DNA of 62,648 nt from Roseateles sp. (GCA_015657635.1 JACDQM010000014.1:1-62648), one strand, 5' to 3'. Shown: positions 52,200-61,994, counted from the stretch's first letter. A program made the numbers and translations. The notes: generated from the letters alone by a model not told the origin.

Positions 52200-53708
52200 A
52201 TGACGCAGCAACACAGCAGCTTTCACCCCGGCCGCCTGGTGATGGTCGACATTCCTGGCAAGCAGCTGGACGCATCGACCGCGGACTTCTTGCGTCAGCA
52301 TCGGGTGCGCGCCGTCTGCCTGTTCCGCAAGAACCTCGGCAGCGAGACGGAGATTCGCAAGCTCACCGCCGATCTGCGCGCGGTGATGGGCGAGCAGGCC
52401 TTGATCGGCATCGACCAGGAAGGTGGCTCGGTGATCCGGGCGACCAGCCTGCCGCAGGCGCCGGCCGCGATGGCGCTGGGCGCCATTGGCGATGAGGCGC
52501 TGGCCGAGCAGGTGGGCGCCGCCGTGGCGCGCGGCCTGCTGCATCTGGGCATCAACTGGAATTTTGCGCCGGTGCTGGATGTCAACAACAACCCGGCCAA
52601 CCCGGTGATCGGCGAGCGCAGCTTTGGCGAAGACCCCGAGCTGGTGACGCGTCTGGCGCGTGCCTGGATGCGTGGCTCGCTGCGCGAGGGCGTGGCCTGC
52701 TGCGTCAAGCACTTTCCCGGCCATGGCGACACGCATGTGGACTCGCACCACGCACTGCCGACGGTGGACAAGTCGCTGGCCGCGCTTGAGGCGCTGGAGC
52801 TCAAGCCCTTCCGCGCGCTGACCCAGGGCGCAGAAGCGGCACCGGCCGTGATGACCGCGCACATCGTCTACCCGCAGCTGGATGCCGAGCATCCGGCCAC
52901 GCTGTCGCGGCGCGTGCTGACCGGCATCCTGCGTGACAGCATGGGCTATGACGGCGTCGTCATCACCGATGCGCTGATGATGAAGGCCGTGCATGAGCGC
53001 TATGGCCATGCCCGCGCCGCCGTGCTGGCGCTGCAGGCTGGCGCCGACATGCCGCTGGCGCAGGGCAGCTTGCAGGAGCAGCAAGCGGCGATCGAGGCTA
53101 TCTCGGCCGCCTGGGCTGCCGGGCAGTTGGAGACCGCGCAGCTGGAGCGCGCGGCGGCGCGGATAGACCGCCTGGCCGAGCGCTTCCCCTTGCTGACGCG
53201 CGACTATGACGCGCAGCAGCGCACTGCCGATGATCTGCTGATGCATGAGGGCTGGGCACGCGGCCTGTGCACGCTGCGCGGCGCGCAGCCCCCCGCGCGC
53301 CAGACGCCGATCCGCCTGATCTGCCAGGCCAGCGTGGCCAGCGACGGGGTGTCGGAAGCCGGCGCTTCGGTGGAACAGGTGCAGGCGCTGTTTGCAGGCT
53401 ACTTCGACGATGTGCAATTGCTGCGCTTGCATGATCTGCGTGCGCTCAGCGCCGCCGATGTGCCGCAGGACGCGCGACTGAATGTGCTGGTGTCCAACCA
53501 CCGCGGCCGCTTCGGCGCGGCGGCTCGCCTGGCCAGGCCTGATCTGCATCTTGCGCTGTGGAACCCCTTCCAGGTCTTGGACATCGCTGCACCTGCCGTC
53601 ATCAGCTGGGGCTATGCCGATGGCGCCTTGCAGGCGCTGGCGCGTTGGCTGCGCGGCGATCTCGAAGCTGCGGCCCGGCCGCCCGTGAGCCTGAACCAGG
53701 AGTCCTGA
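52200..53708 (+). CDS. nagZ: Beta-N-acetylhexosaminidase (GH3)
   Basis: A 502-residue GH3 enzyme. The acid/base His-Asp motif is in KHFPGHGDTHVDSHH near residue 172 and the nucleophile Asp in VVITDALMM near 257; GIDQEGG and SFGEDPE are also conserved. An extra C-terminal domain of about 150 residues is present beyond the normal 340-residue NagZ. There is no signal peptide, so it should cleave imported chito-oligosaccharides or muropeptides in the cytosol. Its ATG is 12 bases after the SIS gene. Confidence 0.9.
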   Translation: MTQQHSSFHPGRLVMVDIPGKQLDASTADFLRQHRVRAVCLFRKNLGSETEIRKLTADLRAVMGEQALIGIDQEGGSVIRATSLPQAPAAMALGAIGDEALAEQVGAAVARGLLHLGINWNFAPVLDVNNNPANPVIGERSFGEDPELVTRLARAWMRGSLREGVACCVKHFPGHGDTHVDSHHALPTVDKSLAALEALELKPFRALTQGAEAAPAVMTAHIVYPQLDAEHPATLSRRVLTGILRDSMGYDGVVITDALMMKAVHERYGHARAAVLALQAGADMPLAQGSLQEQQAAIEAISAAWAAGQLETAQLERAAARIDRLAERFPLLTRDYDAQQRTADDLLMHEGWARGLCTLRGAQPPARQTPIRLICQASVASDGVSEAGASVEQVQALFAGYFDDVQLLRLHDLRALSAADVPQDARLNVLVSNHRGRFGAAARLARPDLHLALWNPFQVLDIAAPAVISWGYADGALQALARWLRGDLEAAARPPVSLNQES

Positions 53709-53710
53709 CC

Positions 53711-54982
53711 ATGAGTGCAACGCCTCCCACCCTCTCGCCGATCCGCTGGGTTCCCAGCCTGTACTTTGTGCAGGGCCTGCAGTTCTTCGTCGTGATGCTG
53801 ATCGCCGGCCTGATGTTCAAGAACATGGGCGTGCCGAACGACCAGATTGCCCGCTGGACCGGCTTGCTGGGGCTGGCCTGGGCCATCAAGCCTTTGTGGA
53901 GCCCCTTCCTGGAACTGGCGCGCAGCAAGAAGTTGATCGTGGTGGCGATGCAGTTCACCGGCGCCGCCGGCCTGGCGCTGATGGCGCTGGCGCTGCAGCT
54001 GCCGATGTATTTCGCCGCCAGCATCGCGGTGCTGTTCCTGCTGGCCTACGCCTCGGCCACACACGACATCGCCTGCGACGGGCTCTATATGGCCTCGCTG
54101 GATGCCAAGCAGCAGGCCGCCTATGCCGGCTGGCAGGGCGCCTTCTTCAATGCTTCGAAGTTCCTGACGCTGGGCGGCCTGCTGGTGCTGGCCGGGCATC
54201 TGGAGAAAAGCGTGGGCGTGTTCAACGCCTGGTCGCTGATCTTCGTGCTGCTGGCCGTGCTGCTGGCCCTGCTGGCGGCCTACAACGCCTATGCGCTGCC
54301 CGGTGCGCTGAACACCGAGCATGCGGAGCTGACGGTGGCCGGCATCTTCGGCACCCTCAAGGAGGTGATCGCCGACTTCCTGCGCAAGCCCGGCATCTGG
54401 CTGGCGATTCTCTTCATCGTGATGTTCCGCTTCGCCGAAGGGCAGGTGCAGACCATCGGGCCGCTGTTCCTGATTGAAGCGCGCGACAAGGGCGGCTTGG
54501 GTCTGACGACCGAGCAGGTGGGCGGCATCTATGGCACCGCAGGCACAGCCGCCTTTCTGGTCGGCAGCATCCTGGGCGGCTACTTCACCTCCTGGTTGGG
54601 GCTCAAGCGCGCGATGCCCGTGCTGATCCTGGCGATGGCGGTGCCGAACGTCGTTTTCTACTACCTCAGCGTGGCCCTGCCCACGGACCTGTGGCACCTC
54701 GGTGCCGCCATCAGCGTGGAGATGTTCGGCTATGGCTTCGGCTTCGTCGGCATGATTCTCTACATCATGCAATCGGTGGCGCCGGGCCGCTTCCAGACCG
54801 CGCATTACGCGCTGGGCTCGGGTGTGATGCAGCTGGGCTTCATCTTCTCCAAGACCATCAGCGGCGATGTGCAGATGGCGATGGGCTATCAGGACTTCTT
54901 CCTCTGGACCATCGCCTGCGGCGTGCCCGCGCTGCTGCTGATGTTCTTCGTGCGGCTGCCGTCGCCAGCCAAGAAGGATTGA
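53711..54982 (+). CDS. MFS transporter (AmpG-like), probable GlcNAc or chitooligosaccharide importer
   Basis: A 423-residue inner-membrane protein with twelve predicted helices. It has an AmpG-like start (SLYFVQGLQFFVVMLIAGLM), the SATHDIACDGLYMASL loop between helices 4-5 and a FRFAEGQVQTIGPLFLIEA segment. AmpG carries anhydro-muropeptides; paralogues inside Nag operons carry GlcNAc or chitobiose. The gene begins two bases after the hexosaminidase stop, so it is firmly within the operon. Confidence 0.82.
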   Translation: MSATPPTLSPIRWVPSLYFVQGLQFFVVMLIAGLMFKNMGVPNDQIARWTGLLGLAWAIKPLWSPFLELARSKKLIVVAMQFTGAAGLALMALALQLPMYFAASIAVLFLLAYASATHDIACDGLYMASLDAKQQAAYAGWQGAFFNASKFLTLGGLLVLAGHLEKSVGVFNAWSLIFVLLAVLLALLAAYNAYALPGALNTEHAELTVAGIFGTLKEVIADFLRKPGIWLAILFIVMFRFAEGQVQTIGPLFLIEARDKGGLGLTTEQVGGIYGTAGTAAFLVGSILGGYFTSWLGLKRAMPVLILAMAVPNVVFYYLSVALPTDLWHLGAAISVEMFGYGFGFVGMILYIMQSVAPGRFQTAHYALGSGVMQLGFIFSKTISGDVQMAMGYQDFFLWTIACGVPALLLMFFVRLPSPAKKD

Positions 54983-54985
54983 GCC

Positions 54986-55903
54986 ATGGCGAGCATCTGG
55001 CGCAAAGGGCTGGCGGCCCTGGTCTTGGGTACGGCACAAGCGCTGGCTTGGGCGGCGGATCCGGGCCCACTCTTCTTCGACGACTTCAGCGACGCGGATC
55101 TGGCCGGTTTGCAGGCGGGTGGCTGGATTCTGCGCAGCGAGCTCGGTCACCCCGGCCTGAAGGGCGCGCGCTGGGGCGCTGCGCAGCTGCGGCTGCTGGA
55201 CGACCCGGCACAGGCTGGCAACCGTCTGCTGCGGCTGAAAGCCAGCACGGACGGCACGCCCGCCGGCACGGCGCAGGCGCAGCTCTGCCACGCGCGCAAG
55301 TATCTGGAAGGCACGTACGCGGCGCGGGTTCGCTTCAGCGACACGCCGGTGCAGGGCGCCGACGGCGATCCGGTGATCCAGGCCTTCTTCGCGATCAGCC
55401 CGCTGCGGCATGACCTGGACCCAGAGTTCAGCGAGGTGGACTGGGAATACCTGCCCAACGGTGGCTGGGGTGGTAGCAAGACGCGCATCTACGGCATCAG
55501 CTGGCAGACCGTTCAGATCGAGCCCTGGCGCGCCTTCAATGCAATGCACCAGCGCGAAGGCTCTCTGGATGGCTGGCATGTGCTGCTGATGCAGGTGACG
55601 GACGGCAAGGTGCGCCTCTACCTGGACGGCCGGTTCCTGGCCGAGCATGGCGGGCGCAACTATCCCGTGGTGCCGATGGCGATCAACTTCAATCTGTGGT
55701 TTTCGCCGGGTGGCTTGCTCGGCCCGGAGGCCGGCGTCCGGGCTTATGAAACCGATGTGGACTGGGTGTTCCATGCCAAGGGGCAGAAGCTTGAGCCGGA
55801 GCAGGTGGACGCCGCCGTGCAATCTTTGCGCCATCGCGGGGTGAAGCGCCTGGACAGCGTGCCAGCGGCCCAGCCGCCGCTGAATAGCCCCTGCGATATG
55901 TGA
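54986..55903 (+). CDS. Secreted GH16-like glycoside hydrolase
   Basis: A 305-residue exported protein with a signal peptide (about 1-23, cleavage after AWA). A beta-jelly-roll sequence follows with the GH16 catalytic motif EVDWE (ExDxE) near residues 151-155, supported by FDDFSD and LYLDGRFLAEH. GH16 enzymes hydrolyse beta-1,3/1,4-glucans, agars or carrageenans, so a chitin-related or beta-glucan substrate is open here. It starts three bases after the transporter stop. Its presence in a GlcNAc operon is unusual. Confidence 0.74.
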   Translation: MASIWRKGLAALVLGTAQALAWAADPGPLFFDDFSDADLAGLQAGGWILRSELGHPGLKGARWGAAQLRLLDDPAQAGNRLLRLKASTDGTPAGTAQAQLCHARKYLEGTYAARVRFSDTPVQGADGDPVIQAFFAISPLRHDLDPEFSEVDWEYLPNGGWGGSKTRIYGISWQTVQIEPWRAFNAMHQREGSLDGWHVLLMQVTDGKVRLYLDGRFLAEHGGRNYPVVPMAINFNLWFSPGGLLGPEAGVRAYETDVDWVFHAKGQKLEPEQVDAAVQSLRHRGVKRLDSVPAAQPPLNSPCDM

Positions 55904-55926
55904 ACCTTCGCCTTGTTGGGCCTGTC

Positions 55927-57183
55927 ATGACTCTTGTGCGTCTCCTTGTCCAGTGGTCGCTGCTGCTGGCCGTCTTGCAGAGTGCGCCGGCGGCGCTGGC
56001 CCAGCCGGTGTTCGGCGCCGGCCCGCAGGCCGTGGAACGCCGCGGTGATGCGGTGGTTGGCGTCTATGTGCCAGCCTGGGAAGCGCCCGCTGTGCTGCAG
56101 CGCCTGCGCCCGGGCAGCGTCAGCCATCTGCTCTATGCCTTCTTGCGGATGTGCGGGCCGGGGCAGCTCGACAAGGACGCCCAGGGCTGCGCAGGCAAGG
56201 CCGACTTCCAGCTTGCGGCCGATCCGGCCCATACCCGATTCGATGCCGCCTTCCGGCGTCTGAAGGCACGCGAGCCGGGGCTGCGCGTGCTGGCTTCGGT
56301 GGGCGGCTGGGGCGGCTCTGACCCCTTCTTTCCAATGGCCGGCGATGCGGCGCGCCGGGCCGTGTTCATTGCTGACGCGGTCGGCTTCCTGCGCGGACAC
56401 CCGGGCTTTGATGGGCTTGATATCGACTGGGAGCATCCCGGCGACAACGGCGCCGCCAACGGAGTGCAGCTCGGCGGTGCACAGGACGGTGCCCACTTTG
56501 TGCTGTTGATGCAGGAGCTGCGCGCGGCACTCGACCAGCTGGGCCAGACGAGCGGGCGACGCTATCTGCTGACCGCCGCCGTCAACACGACGGCCAAGGT
56601 GGTGGACCGGATCGACTGGCGCGCTGCAGTGCCTGCCCTGGATCTGGTCTTCATGATGAGCTACGACTATTACGGCGGCTGGTCCGACACCGTCGGCCAC
56701 CATGCGGCCTTGCGCAGCAGCCGCGCTGGCGCCGATGACAGCCTTGAGCAGGGTGTGCGCAACTTCATCCGGGCAGGTGTGCCGGCTTCCAAGCTGGTGG
56801 CTGGAGTGGCCATGTATGGCCGGGGTTTTGCCGGCGCGGCATCGGCGCAGACGGGCGCTGCCAAGAGCGGTGTCTATCCGCAGGGCGGTGATGGCAGTCT
56901 GGTCTACCGCGATATTGCGCGGCGCTATCTGGATCGCCAGGGGCGTGGGCGCCAGGGCTATGAGGCGCGCTTCGACGCGCAGACGCAGGCCTGGGCGCTG
57001 CACGATCCGCGCCGTCAGCGCTACATCGGCTATGACGATCCGCGCGCGGTCGAGGCCAAGGCGCGCTTCGCGCGCGAGCAGGGCTTGGCCGGCCTGTTCG
57101 CCTGGGAACTCAGCCAGGACAACGGGGATCTGCTCAACGCCATGAACCGCGGGCTCGGGCATCGCCTGAAGCCTGGCCGGTGA
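55927..57183 (+). CDS. Secreted GH18 chitinase
   Basis: A 418-residue exported enzyme: signal peptide (about residues 1-27, cleavage after ALA), then a TIM barrel with the family-18 active site GLDIDWE near residue 165 (catalytic Glu in DxxDxDxE), SVGGWGG near 129, MMSYDYYGGW near 243 and FAWELSQDNG near 397. No chitin-binding module is attached. Substrate-assisted hydrolysis of chitin to chito-oligosaccharides is expected. ATG 55927 is used; an in-frame GTG at 55900 is less likely. It follows the GH16-like gene after 23 bases. Confidence 0.88.
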   Translation: MTLVRLLVQWSLLLAVLQSAPAALAQPVFGAGPQAVERRGDAVVGVYVPAWEAPAVLQRLRPGSVSHLLYAFLRMCGPGQLDKDAQGCAGKADFQLAADPAHTRFDAAFRRLKAREPGLRVLASVGGWGGSDPFFPMAGDAARRAVFIADAVGFLRGHPGFDGLDIDWEHPGDNGAANGVQLGGAQDGAHFVLLMQELRAALDQLGQTSGRRYLLTAAVNTTAKVVDRIDWRAAVPALDLVFMMSYDYYGGWSDTVGHHAALRSSRAGADDSLEQGVRNFIRAGVPASKLVAGVAMYGRGFAGAASAQTGAAKSGVYPQGGDGSLVYRDIARRYLDRQGRGRQGYEARFDAQTQAWALHDPRRQRYIGYDDPRAVEAKARFAREQGLAGLFAWELSQDNGDLLNAMNRGLGHRLKPGR

Positions 57184-57234
57184 AGGCAGCTTGGGCCGCG
57201 CTGCACGCAGGCACCGCAGTGAGTGAGGAAAGCC

Positions 57235-58332
57235 TTGAACCAACAGAACACATCACGGACCGCCAGTGCAGCTCGCCTGGCCTCGGTGGACGCGCTGCGC
57301 GGCCTGGCCGTGGCCGCGATGCTGCTGGTCAACAACCCGGGTGACTGGGGCCATGTCTATGCACCGCTGCAGCATGCCGCGTGGCATGGATGCACGCCGA
57401 CGGACCTGATTTTTCCCTTCTTTCTCTTCATCGTCGGCGTCTCCATCGCGCTTAGCCTGGGCGCCCGTATCGAGGCCGCTGGTGTTGTGGCCAAGGCGCC
57501 GCTGGCGCGCGGCGTGCTGGAGCGCGCCTTGCGCATCCTGCTGCTGGGCCTGGCCCTGCATGCGCTGGCATGGTGGCTGATGGACAAGCCCGCCTTCCGC
57601 TTGATGGGGGTGTTGCAGCGCATTGCCTTGTGCTTTGCGTTCACCGGGCTGGTCGCGCTGTACCTGCGCCAGCGCCAACAATGGCTGCTGCTGGCGGCGC
57701 TGCTGCTCGGCTATGCGGCATTGCTGCTGGCGGGCGGGCCGCTGAGCAAGGAGGGCAATCTGGCCGCACGCCTCGACAGCGCGCTGCTCGGGCCGCTGTC
57801 CTATGAGTGGAATGCGGCGGTGGGTCTGGCCCATGAGCCTGAAGGGCTGCTGAGCACGCTGGGGGCCCTCGCCACCTGCTTGCTGGGGCTGCGCGCCGGT
57901 GATTGGCTGCGCCGTGGGCTGACAGCCAGGCTGTACGTCTTGACTGCGGCGACGCTGCTGCTGGGGTATGCGTCGGCCCTCTACCTGCCGTGGAACAAGC
58001 AGCTGTGGACCAGCAGCTTCGTGTTGTGGACCGGTGGCTGGGCCTGCCTGGCGCTGCTGCTGTCGCACCATTGGGTGGATCGTCGCGGTTGGCCGGCGCT
58101 GGGCCGCGCCTTTGGCGTCAATGCCATCGCCGCTTATGCCGGAGCGTGGATGCTGGCCGTGCTGCTCGAAGGGCTGGGCTGGATGGCGCCGCTCTATGCG
58201 ATCGGCTTTGGCTGGATCGCGCGGGCTCTGGGGCCGTTTGAGGCCTCGCTGGCCTTCGCCCTGGCCTTTGTGCTGCTGTGGGCGCTTGTGGTGCTGCTGC
58301 TGGACCGCCGACGGATCTACATCAAGGTCTGA
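57235..58332 (+). CDS. nagX: Integral membrane heparan-alpha-glucosaminide-acetyltransferase-like protein (NagX/DUF5009)
   Basis: A 365-residue polytopic membrane protein with about ten helices. The N-terminal RLASVDALRGLAVAAMLLVN and the later TPTDLIFPFFLFIVGVSIAL match the HGSNAT/NagX family, which transacetylates terminal glucosamine across membranes. The usual partner genes are nagK, nagP and TonB receptors, as here. The start is probably TTG 57235, supported by GAGGAAA nine bases earlier; GTG 57223 is the alternative. Confidence 0.83.
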   Translation: MNQQNTSRTASAARLASVDALRGLAVAAMLLVNNPGDWGHVYAPLQHAAWHGCTPTDLIFPFFLFIVGVSIALSLGARIEAAGVVAKAPLARGVLERALRILLLGLALHALAWWLMDKPAFRLMGVLQRIALCFAFTGLVALYLRQRQQWLLLAALLLGYAALLLAGGPLSKEGNLAARLDSALLGPLSYEWNAAVGLAHEPEGLLSTLGALATCLLGLRAGDWLRRGLTARLYVLTAATLLLGYASALYLPWNKQLWTSSFVLWTGGWACLALLLSHHWVDRRGWPALGRAFGVNAIAAYAGAWMLAVLLEGLGWMAPLYAIGFGWIARALGPFEASLAFALAFVLLWALVVLLLDRRRIYIKV

Positions 58333-58411
58333 TGATGGCAATAGGCCGCTACAGTCACCCAGCGCCCGCGTTTGGACGGGCGCAGATCCTTTCCCGTTCA
58401 CAAGGCCAGCC

Positions 58412-59119
58412 ATGAGTGATCCCTACCAGGTCCGGATGCCTCCGAACATTCAATCCGTGCGGGTGGGCGAGCATCAGCTGGTCTTCATCGATGACTTCCT
58501 GGTGAATCCGCAGGGTTTGCTGGATGCAGCGGTTCAGAGCCAATTCGAGCCCTATCCAGGTGTGGCTGAACGCAAGGGATATCCGGGCCTGCGTGCCGAA
58601 GCGCCTGCCGACTATTCGCAGAACCTGTGTGCGCTGCTGGATCCACTGATCCGGCTGAACTTCGGCGTGCCCGAGGCCTTGCCGCTGCGCAAGAGCATCT
58701 GCGCCTTTTCGCTGACCACGGCTGCGCCAGACATGCTGGGGCCGCTGCAGCGCATTCCGCATTTCGATGCCAGCACGCCGCACCATATGGCGGTGCTGCT
58801 GTATCTGTGCGACGCGCAGCATGGTGGCACCGGCTTCTACCGCCACAAGGCCACCGGGCTGCAGCAGATCACAGCGGACAACTGCGAGCACTACCTCGAT
58901 GTGCACTACGAGGAACTCAACTCCAGCCCCCCGCCGGCCCGCTATTTCGAACAGTCAGACGAACACTTCGAGTTGCTCGGCATCATGCCGGCACGGTTCA
59001 ATCGCCTGGTGATCTATCCGGGCAGCCTGCTGCACAGTGCCTGCATCAATCCGGAGTGCAGCATCAATGCGGATCCGCGCAGCGGGCGGCTGACGGTCAA
59101 CTCCTTCTTCGACTTTTAG
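58412..59119 (+). CDS. DUF6445 family (2-oxoglutarate/Fe oxygenase-like) protein
   Basis: A 235-residue soluble protein with a jelly-roll-type iron site: HFD in RIPHFDAST near residue 116, a distal His in GSLLHSACINP near 209, and an Arg in SGRLTVNSFF near 228. That is the HxD...H...R layout of 2OG-Fe(II) oxygenases. Family members sit beside TonB receptors in Proteobacteria that degrade polysaccharides, but their substrate is not known. It lies 79 bases after the membrane acetyltransferase gene and is the last gene of the operon before a bidirectional terminator. Confidence 0.75.
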   Translation: MSDPYQVRMPPNIQSVRVGEHQLVFIDDFLVNPQGLLDAAVQSQFEPYPGVAERKGYPGLRAEAPADYSQNLCALLDPLIRLNFGVPEALPLRKSICAFSLTTAAPDMLGPLQRIPHFDASTPHHMAVLLYLCDAQHGGTGFYRHKATGLQQITADNCEHYLDVHYEELNSSPPPARYFEQSDEHFELLGIMPARFNRLVIYPGSLLHSACINPECSINADPRSGRLTVNSFFDF

Positions 59120-59165
59120 GCGCCGCAGCTCAGACCGGCCGTTCAGCGGCCTTGGTACAAGGACG

Positions 59166-59194
59166 AAAAAAGGCCCGGCATTGCCGGGCCTTTT
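59166..59194. terminator. Bidirectional rho-independent terminator
   Basis: GGCCCGGC-att-GCCGGGCC stem with five A bases before and four T bases after, placed between the two convergent transcripts (the DUF6445 gene and the TonB receptor gene). It can serve both directions. Confidence 0.9.
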
Positions 59195-59211
59195 GCTTGG
59201 GTGTTGCTGAA

Positions 59212-61869
59212 TCAGAACTTGGCGCTCAGACCCACGCGAACGGTGGTCTCACCCTTGAAGGACCAGGCCGGGAAGCCGGCGCGCAGCGGATCCTTGATGG
59301 CGGTGTTGGACGCTTCCGCCGCACCGTACTGCACATCGTCCTGCTTGAGCAGGTTGATCGCCTCGACCGACAGTTTCAGCGACTTGTTGATGTTCCAGCC
59401 GAAGCTGGCGTCCAGCGTGCCGTAGGCATCGTGCATGCGGTTGCCGTACCAGAACGCGCCTTCGCGGATCATGTACTTCGAGCGCCAGTTGTAGGCCAGG
59501 CGCGCCGCATAGGTCTGGTTCTCGTAGTAGCCCACGAGGTTCACGTTGTGCTTGGAGGCTTGCGTGAAGATGCCCAGGTTGTCGATGTAGCTGCTGGCCG
59601 GTGCCGTGCCTTCGGTGAAGGTGTAGTTGGCGATGGTGCCGAAGCCGTTGTTGAAGGCGTGGTTGATCTGGAACTCCAGACCGCGGATGCTGCCGCCGCC
59701 GGCGTTGACGAAGCTCTGCACGGTCCAGTTGTCGACCTTGCTGACCGGGTCGATCAGTCCGACCTTCTGGTTGTTCTTGACGTCAGCCGTGATGAAGTTG
59801 GAGATGTCCTTGGTGAAGAAAGTCGCCGACAGCAGGTTGCCCTTGCCGTAGTAGTACTCCACACCAATGTCAGCCTGGCTGGACTTCATGGGCTTGAGGC
59901 CCACGTTGCCGACGGTCCAAGTCTCGTTGCCGACGCGGTCGTCGTTGTAGCCGGACACGGTGACGCCGAACATATTGGCGAAGTTCGGACGTGTGATGGC
60001 TTGCGACGCTGTTGCGCGCAGGACCACATTGCGCTGCAGTTCGAAGGCGATGTTGGCACTCGGCAGCACGTCGTTGTAGCTAGCCTTGGTGCTGGCGAAA
60101 CCCTTGCCCCAGTTGATGTTGCCTGGGAAGTCACCGCTGGCCAGCGCCGTGCCGTCGAACGCATATCCCGTGTTGGTCGACTTCGTCGAGACATAGCGCA
60201 GGCCGAAGTTGCCGCGCACCTTTTCCGCGTCGAACTCGAACATGCCGTACAGAGAGCTGTTCTTCTCGTTCAGCTCGGCGAACGCGGAACGGTCCTCAAT
60301 CCAGCCGCTGATGGCCTTCTTGGTGTCGCCAATCATGGCGCCGACGTTCGGCCGAGGGATCGACCAGCTCGCGACCGGCACGGTACCGTTGTAGATTGAT
60401 GCGGTGTTGACCGGTGTGATCGTCGAGTTGAAGACGGGCACGTAGCTGCGACGCTCGAACGTGTGGTCGGCATAACGCAGGCCAGTCTTGAACGCACTGA
60501 TTGCGCCCCATTCCAGATCCAGCTTCGCGTCGACTTGTGCGTACTTCTCTTGATCCTGGTTCGGTGCGCGCTTGACGCCCCACCCCTGGAACACCGAAGT
60601 GGGCGACAGACTGGCTGCCGAATAGGATTGGTTGCTGGAGGGCGAAATGACGATCTGCTTGCCAGTCGCGTCAATGGTGCCCTGCCACTTGGGCATGTTC
60701 ACCTTGTCCCAGCCATCGACCCAGGGCGCGTACTGGTAATTCGTGGTCAGCGAGGTGCCGCCGTCCGCCTTTGTCGAGCCCACGACAAAGTCGAACTTGG
60801 CAATGCCGGTCTTGTAATGTGCGTCCACAGTGATGCTGTCGGACGTCATCTTGGCTTCGCGTGCCCAGTTCTGCAGGAAGCGGTAGGCCGGGGCGTTTGC
60901 AGCAGTGGTAGTGCTTTGCAGGCACACGCCAGACGGATTGAATGCGGCTGAAGTGACTGCCGGGTTGCGCTTGGTGCAGCCGGGGTCATGGAACAGGTAG
61001 TCGCTCGCATTGCCGTTGTTGGCGTCGAGGCGCAGGCTCAGCACATTGAGGCCCAGTTCCAGGCCTTGCGCCGGCTTGGCTTGCAGGGAGACGTTGATGG
61101 CTTCGCGCTTGCGGTCCTGGATGAATGCGGTCGGCGCAACATCGGAAGACCAGCGGCTGTCAGCCTCGATGCCACGACGAATGTAGGCGCCTTCTGAGTG
61201 GGCGACTGCAATCAGGGCACCGAAGGTCTTCGAGGGGTTCTTCCAGCTGTAAAGGCCGGAGAGTTCCTTTTCGGGATCGCTGATGCTGCTCTTGCTGTAC
61301 TTGCCGCTGACGAAAGCCGTACCGGCTGCAAGATCAAGAGGCTTGCGCGTCTTCACGATGACGGTGCCGCCAATGCCGCCTTCAGTGAGGTCGGCCTGCG
61401 AAGACTTGTAGACCTCCATGCCGCCAATCAACTCCGCGGGCAGCAAGGAGTAGTTGAAAGAGCGATCGATGTTCATCTGATCGAACCAGCCCGTGGATGC
61501 GACTGACTGCCCATTCAACGTGGTGTACGTCATCTGCGGGTCAGAGCCGCGGATCGAAACCGCGGATCCTTGACCGAATGCGCGTCCGACCGAGATGCCC
61601 GGGATGCGGCCCAGGGCCTGGCCGACGTCGGCGTCCGGCAGCTTGCCCACATCCTCAGCAGACACCGCGTCAACCACCGCGCTGGCATTCTTCTTGATAT
61701 TGGCGGCGGACTCGAGCGATGCGCGGATACCGGTCACAACGACCTGTTCAAGCGCACCGGCTTCGGCCTTCTTGGCCGTTGAATCGGCTTGTTGGGCGTG
61801 GACGCTGAACGCGGCGCCCAGCAATGCCAGCGACACAGCGGCCGCGACGGGGGTCTTTCTGACCTTCAT
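59212..61869 (-). CDS. TonB-dependent receptor (Xanthomonas/Caulobacter type), probable chito-oligosaccharide importer
   Basis: An 885-residue outer-membrane receptor: signal peptide (1-25), TonB box region LEQVVVTGIRASLESA near residue 40, plug domain (KLPDADVGQALGRIPGISV, VSIRGSDPQM), and a 22-strand barrel ending in the terminal Phe (SAKF) required for BAM insertion. The TIGR01782-type layout is the one used for carbohydrate uptake. GGAGCAG precedes ATG 61869. It is separate from, but convergent to, the Nag operon; GGTAT-type boxes upstream suggest regulation by the same GntR protein. Confidence 0.9.
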   Translation of the reverse strand: MKVRKTPVAAAVSLALLGAAFSVHAQQADSTAKKAEAGALEQVVVTGIRASLESAANIKKNASAVVDAVSAEDVGKLPDADVGQALGRIPGISVGRAFGQGSAVSIRGSDPQMTYTTLNGQSVASTGWFDQMNIDRSFNYSLLPAELIGGMEVYKSSQADLTEGGIGGTVIVKTRKPLDLAAGTAFVSGKYSKSSISDPEKELSGLYSWKNPSKTFGALIAVAHSEGAYIRRGIEADSRWSSDVAPTAFIQDRKREAINVSLQAKPAQGLELGLNVLSLRLDANNGNASDYLFHDPGCTKRNPAVTSAAFNPSGVCLQSTTTAANAPAYRFLQNWAREAKMTSDSITVDAHYKTGIAKFDFVVGSTKADGGTSLTTNYQYAPWVDGWDKVNMPKWQGTIDATGKQIVISPSSNQSYSAASLSPTSVFQGWGVKRAPNQDQEKYAQVDAKLDLEWGAISAFKTGLRYADHTFERRSYVPVFNSTITPVNTASIYNGTVPVASWSIPRPNVGAMIGDTKKAISGWIEDRSAFAELNEKNSSLYGMFEFDAEKVRGNFGLRYVSTKSTNTGYAFDGTALASGDFPGNINWGKGFASTKASYNDVLPSANIAFELQRNVVLRATASQAITRPNFANMFGVTVSGYNDDRVGNETWTVGNVGLKPMKSSQADIGVEYYYGKGNLLSATFFTKDISNFITADVKNNQKVGLIDPVSKVDNWTVQSFVNAGGGSIRGLEFQINHAFNNGFGTIANYTFTEGTAPASSYIDNLGIFTQASKHNVNLVGYYENQTYAARLAYNWRSKYMIREGAFWYGNRMHDAYGTLDASFGWNINKSLKLSVEAINLLKQDDVQYGAAEASNTAIKDPLRAGFPAWSFKGETTVRVGLSAKF

Positions 61870-61994
61870 GAACTGCTCCTTTTATATGGCCGACGAATAC
61901 GAATGCGGCCTGTTGCGACTGGAACCGTGAACGTCGCCAGACATGAACCTGTGCAGGCCTGGCGCCACAAGATGCACATCGATGCAACCAATGC

